A stretch of DNA of 15,742 nt. Source: an uncultured Collinsella sp. GTDB taxonomy: Bacteria; Actinomycetota; Coriobacteriia; Coriobacteriales; Coriobacteriaceae. Where the stretch lies: positions 1 to 15,742 of the forward strand of contig CATYVQ010000025.1 of assembly GCA_958413895.1 (NCBI GenBank), written 5' to 3'. Below, in pieces: positions 1 to 6,354 of this stretch; position 1 is the stretch's first letter, and every line of letters begins with the position of its first letter. The notes under the pieces were generated by a model. That model was given only the letters and a program-made list of their open reading frames with translations, was not told where the DNA came from and searched no databases. The translations under genes and the position numbers were made by a program.

Positions 1-29
1 TTAAGTTTATCGCGAGTTCCGCACGAACA

Positions 30-52
30 GGAGGCCACTTAATGTGGCCTCC
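30..52. terminator. Hairpin, possible terminator of a gene left of the window
   Basis: A perfect 9-bp inverted repeat (GGAGGCCAC, loop TTAAT, GTGGCCTCC). No T-run follows on either strand, so intrinsic termination is only possible. It lies well upstream of the ABC operon promoter and could end a gene outside the window. Confidence 0.4.
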
Positions 53-119
53 GTCATGAGCAGGACTGTAGAGCAGGAAACTTAACCCCCACACCCCTCA
101 CGCGACGGGCAAACTCGCC

Positions 120-148
120 TTGTGCTCTATCACGCTAAAGTGTATGAT
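120..148 (+). promoter_or_regulatory. Putative promoter of the amino-acid ABC operon
   Basis: TTGTGC at 120-125 and TATGAT at 143-148 are separated by 17 bp. The -10 box matches the consensus at 5 of 6 positions and the -35 box at 3 of 6. Transcription would start near 155, giving a leader of about 50 nt before the ATG at 205. Confidence 0.5.
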
Positions 149-186
149 TCTGAACGTTACACGACTCACTTTACTTAACTAAAGTG
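136..186. promoter_or_regulatory. TAAAGTG box array / inverted repeat in the ABC operon leader
   Basis: The heptamer TAAAGTG occurs at 136-142, directly abutting the -10 box, and again at 180-186. Its inverse CACTTTA lies at 167-173. The last two form a perfect 7-bp inverted repeat around a 6-nt spacer, ending 6 nt before the Shine-Dalgarno. It could be a repressor operator or an mRNA hairpin near the ribosome-binding site; the sequence alone does not decide. Confidence 0.45.
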
Positions 187-204
187 CCACCAAGGGGGAA
201 TACC

Positions 205-1065
205 ATGAATACCGATATGTCTCGTCGTCAGTTTGTTGGTCTAGCCGGCTCGCTCGCCACGGTGCTTGGCCTTGGTCTTGTCGGTTGCGGCGGTGGTGCC
301 GGCAAGGGCTCCGCTGCTGGCTCTGCCACGGCCAAGGATGTGAAGGGCGCTGCGGAGTCCAAGAAGCTCGTGGTGGGCTTTGATAAGTCCTATCCTCCGT
401 ACGGCTTTGTGGGCGACGATGGCGAGTACACCGGCTTTGATCTCGATCTGGCCAAGGCTGTTGCCGATAAGCAGGGCTGGGAGGTCAAATACGAGGCCAT
501 CGACTGGGATGCCAAGGATACGCTGCTTAACTCGGGCGCCATCAACTGCATCTGGAACGGCTTTACCATGGAGGGCCGTGAGGACGACTACACGTTCTCC
601 GAGCCGTACATGCTCAACGAGCAGGTGCTGGTGGTCAAGAAGGATGCGGGCATCAAGGGCTGGGACGATCTTGCCGGCAAGACTGTGATTACCCAGACTG
701 ATTCCGCTGCGCAGGACGTGCTTGAGGGTGACCAGAAGGATCTGGCAGCGACGTTTGCCACGCTCGACACGATCGGCGAGTACAACACGGCCTTTATGCA
801 GCTCGAGAGCGGCGCGGTCGATGCCGTGGCTTGCGACCTTTCGATTGCCCAGTATCAGCTTGCCGCCAAGCCCGATGCTTATACGCAGCTTGATGAGCCG
901 CTGTCCAGCGAGCACTACGCCGTTGGCTTTAAGAAGGGCGACACCAAGTCGGCCGATGCTGTAGCCGAGTCGCTCAAGGCGCTCTACGAGGACGGCACGG
1001 TCAAGGACCTCTGCGATAAATATTCAAGCTATGGTTTGTCTTTCGATAATTGGGTGCTCAAGTAA
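205..1065 (+). CDS. Polar amino-acid ABC transporter substrate-binding lipoprotein
   Basis: This is a family-3 periplasmic-type solute receptor (286 aa) that captures an amino acid outside the membrane and delivers it to the permease encoded next. The N-terminus carries a twin-arginine-like SRRQFV (residues 6-11), a hydrophobic stretch and a lipobox LVGC with Cys28 as the likely lipidated residue, then a Gly/Ala-rich tether. The mature domain opens with GFDKSYPPYGF and TGFDLDLAKAVA, typical of the SBP_bac_3 fold, and ends with a DLCDKYSSYG-like helix. The ATG at 205 is chosen because AGGGGG (193-198) precedes it by 6 nt; the in-frame GTG at 184 has no such site. The stop overlaps the permease start by one base (TAATG). 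The exact substrate (glutamine, cystine, arginine or other) cannot be read from the sequence. Confidence 0.93.
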   Translation: MNTDMSRRQFVGLAGSLATVLGLGLVGCGGGAGKGSAAGSATAKDVKGAAESKKLVVGFDKSYPPYGFVGDDGEYTGFDLDLAKAVADKQGWEVKYEAIDWDAKDTLLNSGAINCIWNGFTMEGREDDYTFSEPYMLNEQVLVVKKDAGIKGWDDLAGKTVITQTDSAAQDVLEGDQKDLAATFATLDTIGEYNTAFMQLESGAVDAVACDLSIAQYQLAAKPDAYTQLDEPLSSEHYAVGFKKGDTKSADAVAESLKALYEDGTVKDLCDKYSSYGLSFDNWVLK

Positions 1066-1718
1066 TGTCTATTCAGGTCATGATGCAGATGCTTGGCCAG
1101 GGTTTCTTGGTCAGTTTGCAGTTGTTTGTGCTGACGCTGTTGGGGTCGATTCCGCTGGGAATTCCCGTGGCGTTTATGCGCATGAGCAAAATCGCGCCGC
1201 TTCGCTGGATTGCGCGCATCTACATTTCGGTCATGCGCGGTACGCCGCTCATGCTGCAGATGTTTGCCATCTACTTTGCCCCGTACTACGTGTTTGGCAT
1301 TTCGCTCACGCCCGATTCCAAGTGGACGGCGTGCGTCGTGGCGTTCATCATCAACTACGCCGGTTACTTTGCCGAGATCTATCGCTCGGGCTTGCAGTCC
1401 ATTCCGCGCGGTCAATACGAGGCCGCCGAGGTGCTGGGCTATTCGCGCGTGCAGACGTTTCTGTATATCGTGATGCCGCAGGTCGCCAAGCGTATTCTGC
1501 CGGCGATGGGCAACGAGATTATCACGCTGGTCAAGGACACGTCGCTGGCGTTTGCCATTGGCGTGGGTGAGATGTTCTCGACGGCCAAGGCGCTGGTCGC
1601 CTCGCAGGTGAGTATGGTGCCGTTTGCGATCGCGGCGCTGATTTACTGGGTCTTTAACTTTGTGGTCGAGATGCTGCTGGGCGCCGCCGAAAAGAAGCTG
1701 GACTATTATCATGACTAA
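1065..1718 (+). CDS. Amino-acid ABC transporter permease (HisM/GlnP type)
   Basis: This is an inner-membrane permease (217 aa) of the polar amino-acid uptake family. It forms the transmembrane channel for the upstream receptor and is driven by the downstream ATPase. Hydrophobic segments lie near residues 12-36, 55-79, 87-105, 150-170 and 185-205. The diagnostic RGTPLMLQ (59-66) and the EAA coupling loop with EAAEVLGYS at 119-127 and MPQ at 137-139 are intact. The start ATG at 1065 shares its A with the receptor stop codon, implying translational coupling; only a weak GGGTG lies upstream. The last 8 nt overlap the ATPase gene. Length is normal for the family. Confidence 0.93.
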   Translation: MSIQVMMQMLGQGFLVSLQLFVLTLLGSIPLGIPVAFMRMSKIAPLRWIARIYISVMRGTPLMLQMFAIYFAPYYVFGISLTPDSKWTACVVAFIINYAGYFAEIYRSGLQSIPRGQYEAAEVLGYSRVQTFLYIVMPQVAKRILPAMGNEIITLVKDTSLAFAIGVGEMFSTAKALVASQVSMVPFAIAALIYWVFNFVVEMLLGAAEKKLDYYHD

Positions 1719-2475
1719 CTCAGTGATGAAAATCGAAAACGCACGTAAGGCGTTTGGCGGCAATGAGGTGCTCAAGGATATCTCGCTTGAGGTGAAGCGT
1801 GGCGAGGTCGTGGCGATTATCGGGCCTTCGGGTGGCGGCAAGTCCACGCTGCTGCGGTGTGCCACGCTGCTCGAGACACTCGACGGAGGCTCGCTCTCGT
1901 TTGGTGACCTTGCCGTTGCGACGGATGCGGGTTCGGGCGCGGTCTATGCGAAGGGCGATGTGCCCAAGCAGGCGCGCTCGCGATTCGGTCTGGTGTTCCA
2001 AAATTACAACCTGTTCCCGCACTATACCGTGATGAAAAACATCATCGACGCGCCGATCCGCGTGCTTAAGCGCCCGCGCGAGCAGGCGGAAGCTCGTGCG
2101 GGCGAGTTGATCGCGCAGATGGGGCTTACGGGCAACGAGAACAAGGTGCCATGTGAGCTTTCGGGTGGCCAGCAACAGCGTGTGAGTATCGCCCGCGCCT
2201 TGGCGCTCGATCCGGAGATCCTGTTCTTTGACGAGCCGACCTCGGCACTCGATCCCGAGCTGACGGCCGAGGTGCTGCGTGTCATTAAAGACCTTGCCGC
2301 GCAGAATATGACGATGGTAATCGTGACCCACGCGATGCAGTTTGCGCGCGATGTTGCCGACCGCGTGGTCTTTATGGATGGCGGCCGCATTGTCGAGGAG
2401 GGCCCTGCCGAGCAGGTCATCGACCATCCGCGTGAGCAGCGCACCCGTGAGTTCTTGAGCCGTATCGAGGGATAG
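1711..2475 (+). CDS. Amino-acid ABC transporter ATP-binding protein (GlnQ/HisP type)
   Basis: This cytoplasmic ATPase (254 aa) energises the importer. Walker A is GPSGGGKST (38-46) with Lys44; the usual GPSGSGKS has Ser where this has Gly42. The Q-loop is Gln97 in FGLVFQNYNLFPH, the signature LSGGQ is at 150-154, Walker B ILFFDE at 170-175, the D-loop SALD at 178-181 and the switch His at 207. All catalytic residues are present. An insertion-like segment at about 70-90 (TDAGSGAVYAKGD) precedes the Q-loop, slightly longer than in GlnQ. The start at 1711 overlaps the permease end by 8 nt; an alternative ATG at 1726 would leave a 7-nt gap but lacks a clear Shine-Dalgarno. It is the last gene of the operon. 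Confidence 0.94.
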   Translation: MTNSVMKIENARKAFGGNEVLKDISLEVKRGEVVAIIGPSGGGKSTLLRCATLLETLDGGSLSFGDLAVATDAGSGAVYAKGDVPKQARSRFGLVFQNYNLFPHYTVMKNIIDAPIRVLKRPREQAEARAGELIAQMGLTGNENKVPCELSGGQQQRVSIARALALDPEILFFDEPTSALDPELTAEVLRVIKDLAAQNMTMVIVTHAMQFARDVADRVVFMDGGRIVEEGPAEQVIDHPREQRTREFLSRIEG

Positions 2476-2508
2476 GCTCAGGTATTTACTCAACTATTAA
2501 TTGAGGCG

Positions 2509-2549
2509 AAGCCGTCGCAGGTCTTACGGTCTGTGGCGGCTTTTTGTTT
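2509..2549 (+). terminator. Intrinsic terminator of the ABC operon
   Basis: A 12-bp stem, including two G-T pairs, is formed by AAGCCGTCGCAG (2509-2520) and CTGTGGCGGCTT (2531-2542). It is followed by a TTTTTGTTT tract and begins 33 nt after the ATPase stop. Confidence 0.85.
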
Positions 2550-2576
2550 GCATCGACGGGGTTCAATAATCGCCTC

Positions 2577-2611
2577 ACAAGCTTGTCTCTTCCTCTCGCC
2601 GCCTGTATTCA
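2577..2611 (+). promoter_or_regulatory. Possible promoter of the EF-G-like gene, with overlapping palindrome
   Basis: TTGTCT (2583-2588) and TATTCA (2606-2611) have a 17-bp spacer, with TG directly before the second hexamer; matches are 4/6 and 3/6, so this is weak. A perfect 10-bp palindrome ACAAGCTTGT (2577-2586) overlaps the -35 box and could be a protein-binding site. Confidence 0.3.
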
Positions 2612-2785
2612 TACGTGCGCCGAAAGGTATGCATGGACGGCCGCCCGTGAGGGTAGGGTGGTGGCATAGGACATTTGGAGGGTGAGTCGGCTCGGTTGCC
2701 GACCATGCTGCTCCCGGGATGGCACCGACCGCGAACTCTCCCCGTTGGCGTCGCGCATTGCGCGCGGCCCTGCAAGGAGGTCATC
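2612..2785 (+). other. GC-rich structured leader of the EF-G-like gene
   Basis: About 170 nt without a supported gene. It can form small hairpins, GTCGGC/GCCGAC (2686-2691 with 2698-2703) and CGCGC/GCGCG (2752-2756 with 2760-2764), the second just before the ribosome-binding site AAGGAGG (2774-2780). No known riboswitch class was recognised. An in-frame TTG at 2675 would extend the protein by 37 residues but has no suitable initiation signal. Confidence 0.35.
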
Positions 2786-4861
2786 ATGGGTGCTCCCAAG
2801 ACCGGCAATGTAAGGAACGTGGTGCTCGTAGGCCAAGGCGGGGTGGGCAAGACTTCACTCGCCGAGGCCATGCTCCACCTTTCCGGCAAGACCGCCCGCC
2901 TGGGCGGCCACGACGGTACCAAGCCCACGCTCGACTATGACCCCGAAGAGGTCAAGCGTTCATTCTCCATCTCGACGACCATCGCGCCGATCGACTGGAA
3001 GGGCGCGCGCATCAATGTGCTCGATGCCCCGTGCTACCCCGATTTTATCGGCGACGCCTTTGCCGCGATGAGTGTTTGCGAGACGGCTCTGTTTGTGGTC
3101 GACGCCGAGGCCGGCCCGCAGCCTACGACGGTTAAGCTCTGGTATGCCGCCGAGGACCTGCGCCTGGCGCGTGCGGTGTTCGTAAACCGCCTGTCGCGCT
3201 CCGAGGCCAGCTTTGCGACCACGATGGGCCTGCTGCAGGAGCGCTTTGGCACGCGCCTGGGCGCCGTGACCCTTCCCTGGGGCGAGGGCGAGGACTTTGA
3301 CGGCATCATCGACCTGGTGCGCATGAAGGCGCGCCATTGCAACGGCACCGAAGCCGTTGAGTCGGAGATTCCCGAGGAGTATCGTGCCCAGGCCGAGGAA
3401 GCCCATGACCATCTGTGCGAGCTGGTGGCCGAGGCTGACGATGAGCTGATGATGAAGTACCTGGAAGGCGAGGAGACGCTGACGCAGGAGGAGCTTGAAG
3501 GCCTGCTGTCGAAGGCGATCGCCGAGCGCATCTTTGTGCCGGTCTTTGCGGGCGATTGCATTAAGGAGCAGGGCGTCAACTCGCTGATGGACGACATCGC
3601 CACATACTTCCCGGCGCCGACGGACTACGGCGAGATGCCGCTCATCGACGGTGATTCGCTCAAGATTTCGAGCGACGATGACCGTCCGGTGGCGTTTGTG
3701 TTTAAGACGCTGGCCGATCCGCAGCAGGGTCGCATCAGCTTTATCAAGGTGCTGACGGGTACGCTTGAGCCGGGTCTTGAGCTGATCAACGCGCGTACCC
3801 GCAAGAGCGATCGTCTGGCTCACCTGTATGTGATGTGCGGCCGCGACATGACCGAGGTCGGTCACGCCTATGCCGGCGACATCATCGTGGCGCCCAAGCT
3901 GGCGGCCGAGACGGGCGATACGCTCTCCATTACCGGTAAGGTCGAGGCTGCGGCGTTTAAGTTCCCCAACTCTCAGTACCGCATCGCCATCGAGTCCGAG
4001 AATCGCGGGGACGAAGAGAAGCTCTACACGTTTATCGAGAAGGCCTGTAAGGCCGATCCGACTATGAGCATCGACCGCGACGAGGAGACCGGCCAGACCA
4101 TCATCTCCGCCGTGGGTGAGGCGCAGGTTTCGGTGTTGCTCAATCGCCTTGAGGATCGCACCAAGGTCGTGGCCAAAAGCGTGCCGATTCGCATCCCGTA
4201 TCGCGAGACCATTCGCCGCACGGCGAGTGCCCAGGGCCGCCACAAGAAGCAGACTGGCGGTGCCGGTCAGTATGGCGACTGCTGGCTGCGCGTTGAGCCG
4301 CTCATTGGGCCCGACGGTACGAGCGACGGCTATGAGTTTGTTGACGAGGTCGTGGGTGGTCGCATCCCGCGCTCGCTCATCCCCGCCGTGGACAAGGGCG
4401 TCCAGGAGACCATGAAGGACGGTATTATTGCCGGCTATCCGCTCACGGGCATTCGCGTGGCTGTGTACGACGGCTCGTATCACAGCGTCGACTCCAACGA
4501 GATGGCGTTCCGCGCGGCGGCTCGCATCGGCCTGCGCAAGGCATGTGCCGATGCCGACCCGGTGGTGCTGGAGCCCATCGAGGAAATCACGGTGACTATT
4601 CCCGAGAGCTACGCCGGCGCCGTGATGGGCGACATCTCGGCCTCGCGCGGTCGCGTGACGGGTATGGAGACCGATGAGCGCGGCGACACCGTGGTCATTG
4701 CCCAGGCGCCGCTGGCAGAGCTGACGGATTATTCGACGCGCCTGCGCTCTATCACGCGCGGCACGGGTGACTTTACCATGAAGCCCGCAGGCTATGAGCA
4801 GGTGCCTTATGACGTTCAGGCCAAGCTGGTCGAGCGCCATGAGGAGGGCCGCGCCAAGTAG
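2786..4861 (+). CDS. Elongation factor G-like translational GTPase (EF-G-2 type paralogue)
   Basis: This 691-aa protein has the whole EF-G architecture: G domain (about 1-275), domain II (about 305-385), and domains III-V with the domain IV tip segment HKKQTGGAGQYG (486-497) and the domain V MGDISASRGRVTGME block. The P-loop GQGGVGKT (16-23) is intact. The other nucleotide motifs deviate. G3 is DAPC (80-83) rather than DTPG, with Tyr84 where EF-G has the catalytic His. G4 is NRLS (134-137) rather than NKxD. The G5 position reads GDC (256-258) rather than GSA. The ATG at 2786 follows a strong AAGGAGG by 5 nt. The gene is monocistronic and far from any rpsL-rpsG-tuf context, so it is a paralogue rather than the main EF-G. 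Its role in translation or stress is unknown, and altered nucleotide use is an inference. Confidence 0.9.
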   Translation: MGAPKTGNVRNVVLVGQGGVGKTSLAEAMLHLSGKTARLGGHDGTKPTLDYDPEEVKRSFSISTTIAPIDWKGARINVLDAPCYPDFIGDAFAAMSVCETALFVVDAEAGPQPTTVKLWYAAEDLRLARAVFVNRLSRSEASFATTMGLLQERFGTRLGAVTLPWGEGEDFDGIIDLVRMKARHCNGTEAVESEIPEEYRAQAEEAHDHLCELVAEADDELMMKYLEGEETLTQEELEGLLSKAIAERIFVPVFAGDCIKEQGVNSLMDDIATYFPAPTDYGEMPLIDGDSLKISSDDDRPVAFVFKTLADPQQGRISFIKVLTGTLEPGLELINARTRKSDRLAHLYVMCGRDMTEVGHAYAGDIIVAPKLAAETGDTLSITGKVEAAAFKFPNSQYRIAIESENRGDEEKLYTFIEKACKADPTMSIDRDEETGQTIISAVGEAQVSVLLNRLEDRTKVVAKSVPIRIPYRETIRRTASAQGRHKKQTGGAGQYGDCWLRVEPLIGPDGTSDGYEFVDEVVGGRIPRSLIPAVDKGVQETMKDGIIAGYPLTGIRVAVYDGSYHSVDSNEMAFRAAARIGLRKACADADPVVLEPIEEITVTIPESYAGAVMGDISASRGRVTGMETDERGDTVVIAQAPLAELTDYSTRLRSITRGTGDFTMKPAGYEQVPYDVQAKLVERHEEGRAK

Positions 4862-4894
4862 CGTGTGGCGTTGCCTGCAATGTGGACGCTGACG

Positions 4895-4931
4895 AAAAGG
4901 CCGCCCTGGGTAATCCAGGGCGGCCTTTTTT
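4895..4931. terminator. Bidirectional terminator between the EF-G-like and endonuclease genes
   Basis: A 15-bp perfect stem has arms at 4895-4909 and 4915-4929 around the loop GTAAT. The plus strand ends in TTTTTT (4926-4931). On the minus strand the mirror T-run serves the converging endonuclease gene. Confidence 0.92.
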
Positions 4932-4933
4932 GA

Positions 4934-4980
4934 TCCCATGGGGACGGAGGAAAACGAATCATTTTTGGGTTACGGGCGGT
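4934..4980. repeat. GGGGAC-type intergenic stem-loop (probable repeat-family member)
   Basis: Just after the terminator the sequence runs CCCA, then GGGGACGGAGGAAAACGAAT, then CATTTTTGGG. It has a short CCCA/TGGG stem and a loop beginning GGGGAC. The layout (stem, GGGAC, variable loop, stem) matches the stem-loops at 6137, 9349, 9416, 11532 and 15664, but the stem is weak here and the loop sequence differs. Confidence 0.35.
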
Positions 4981-4990
4981 GCGGTCGGCA

Positions 4991-5974
4991 CTAGTCTCCG
5001 GATGCCTGGTTGCGGCCGGTGGCGTAGTCGATCTGCACGTGCGGCTGCAGGTTGTAGCAGTACACGTGGAAGCAGAGGGTCTTGCCGTGGTCCTCGACCG
5101 ATTGCGCCTCAAGGCGCACGCCGCGGCAGACAAGTTCCTCTTCGTTATACATGGGTGTGACGCGATAGAGCACGTGGTTGCCCGTCTCGCGGATGTAGCC
5201 GAGAATCTGCTCCTCAAACGGCAGCATGCCTGTCTCGTTGAGATAACGCGTGCCGGTGAGGAGATTCTTGCGGTTGGCGTTTTCGCCGCAGAGCGACCAG
5301 GCGATGAGATGGCAGCGGTTGTAGAGGCTCTGGCCCGGAATAAAGTCGTAGCGCTGCTGGCGCCATCCAGCGGGATGGATACGCGAGATATCGCCGCGCT
5401 CGCCTTGACCGAGTGATTCGGGGCCCACGCAGGCGAGCGCTTTGCGGGTGCGGCCCAGGCTGTCAAGCTTGGAGAACTTCTTAAAGCAACCCTCTTCTGT
5501 AGCGCGCTCGTATTCATCGAGCGTGAATGATGGTGTGCCGAGCGGGTGCGTGCTGTCGGCGCGCAGGGCAACGTAGGGGTTGCCGGCGTAGTCGGGAATG
5601 CTGCTGAGATAAACACCGCGGGCGCGGTTGAGGTCGGGATTTTCGACCTCGTCGATGGGGATGGCGGCACTGTCCGCGGAAACGTCGTCATCGGTGTCGG
5701 TTGCGGCGGAATCGGAACCATCGTCAGGGTCCTGGCCGTTTTGAGGGTCCGGGGAGCTCGCCGTTCCCGATTCGAGCCGAGCGACCAGGCCCGCCTCGTC
5801 GTCGGTGCGGCTGGGACTCTCGTTTTGTTTTTCGGCCAGAGCCGCCGCCTGCTCATCGCTTTGCGGCGACAGCAGCTTGGGCGCTCCGTCGAGCGATCCC
5901 GTAAACAGCGCAAACCCCAGCACCACGGCGGTGCCGATGGAAAGTACTTGCTTGTAGGTGGACTTGCGCGACAT
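4991..5974 (-). CDS. Membrane-anchored DNA/RNA non-specific endonuclease (EndA-like)
   Basis: This 327-aa protein resembles the streptococcal DNA-entry nuclease and Serratia-type (beta-beta-alpha metal) nuclease family. The N-terminus has a basic start and a hydrophobic segment (about 9-27), so it is probably exported or anchored. A long acidic, Asp/Ser-rich linker (about 35-110) follows. The catalytic core is NRCHLIAWSL (219-228) with His222 as the general base; this subgroup has Cys221 where the classical motif has Gly (DRGH). Downstream, KNLLTGTRYLNETGMLPFE carries Asn237 and Asn246, candidates for the metal ligand. The start ATG is preceded by AGGAG (plus-strand 5980-5984) at 5 nt. Possible roles are nutrient nucleic-acid scavenging or DNA processing at uptake; no competence genes lie nearby. 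Confidence 0.88.
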   Translation of the reverse strand: MSRKSTYKQVLSIGTAVVLGFALFTGSLDGAPKLLSPQSDEQAAALAEKQNESPSRTDDEAGLVARLESGTASSPDPQNGQDPDDGSDSAATDTDDDVSADSAAIPIDEVENPDLNRARGVYLSSIPDYAGNPYVALRADSTHPLGTPSFTLDEYERATEEGCFKKFSKLDSLGRTRKALACVGPESLGQGERGDISRIHPAGWRQQRYDFIPGQSLYNRCHLIAWSLCGENANRKNLLTGTRYLNETGMLPFEEQILGYIRETGNHVLYRVTPMYNEEELVCRGVRLEAQSVEDHGKTLCFHVYCYNLQPHVQIDYATGRNQASGD

Positions 5975-6007
5975 TGAGGCTCCTGGATGGACGGTTGGGA
6001 ATCTACC

Positions 6008-6016
6008 AGTCTAGCA
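6008..6016 (-). promoter_or_regulatory. Possible extended -10 promoter of the endonuclease gene
   Basis: On the minus strand TGC-TAGACT forms an extended -10 element about 35 nt before the start codon. No convincing -35 box sits at 16-18 bp. Confidence 0.35.
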
Positions 6017-6136
6017 GGAGCCGACAGGGGCCGCTCCACCGAACAAATACTCAAGATTTGGGACAAACGCTACGGATTCATTTGCCTCATATGGAGCTGC
6101 GGCGGTTGTGAATGTGGGGCCATTCGGCGTTTCCCC

Positions 6137-6179
6137 AGATAAAACCCGCCAAAATAAACCTGTCCCTTATTGGCGGGTC
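6137..6179 (-). repeat. Dispersed stem-loop repeat, copy A
   Basis: Arms ACCCGCCAA (6144-6152) and TTGGCGGGT (6170-6178) pair perfectly over 9 bp around the 17-nt loop AATAAACCTGTCCCTTA. Read on the minus strand it is stem, GGGACAGGTTTATT, stem, then TTTTATCTGGGG. The same loop and flank recur at 9349 and 11532 with different but still pairing stem arms. It lies in the 380-nt gap between the endonuclease and larE genes. Confidence 0.8.
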
Positions 6180-6250
6180 AGTTAACGCAGTGCAGGTTGA
6201 GCATATGCGAGCGAGCGGTCTCCGGGTGCGGTAAGGTGACGTGAAACAAG

Positions 6251-6277
6251 CGGGCGCTGACCTTTTGGTCGCGCCCG
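6251..6277 (-). terminator. Probable larE terminator hairpin
   Basis: CGGGCGC-T-GACC, loop TTTT, GGTC-GCGCCCG makes an 11-bp stem with one bulged T. On the minus strand it is followed by CTTGTTT. It lies about 80 nt past the larE stop; the stronger hairpin at 6328-6354 lies between them. Confidence 0.5.
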
Positions 6278-6327
6278 TGAAGTTGAACGTCAGATTGCCG
6301 TGTCCGGAGCCCGCGCAGCGCCGAGCA

Positions 6328-6354
6328 GTTACGCCGTTTGTAAAACGGCGTAAC
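6328..6354 (-). terminator. Perfect 12-bp hairpin abutting the larE stop codon
   Basis: GTTACGCCGTTT and AAACGGCGTAAC pair perfectly around a 3-nt loop, starting immediately after the larE stop. No T-run follows, so it may protect the mRNA 3' end or act together with the hairpin at 6251. Confidence 0.55.

Noticed and set aside
184..204. Extended GTG start for the substrate-binding protein
   Set aside because: It lies in the inverted repeat and upstream of the AGGGGG site; the ATG at 205 has proper spacing and begins a normal signal peptide.
2561..2575. GGTTCAATAATCGCC resembling a tRNA T-arm
   Set aside because: No matching acceptor, D-arm or anticodon arm could be folded around it.
2675..2785. 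TTG start giving a longer EF-G-like protein
   Set aside because: The extra 37 residues do not resemble an EF-G N-terminus, and the ATG at 2786 has an excellent ribosome-binding site.
2960..4939. Minus-strand open frame of 659 codons opposite the EF-G-like gene
   Set aside because: It is fully antisense to a well-supported gene, has low-complexity His/Arg/Leu-rich composition and no ribosome-binding site. Such frames are common opposite GC-rich codon-biased genes.
4816..6066. Alternative minus-strand frame of 416 codons over the endonuclease
   Set aside because: It is Ser/Arg/Pro/Thr-rich and runs through the terminator; the endonuclease frame has a catalytic motif and ribosome-binding site.
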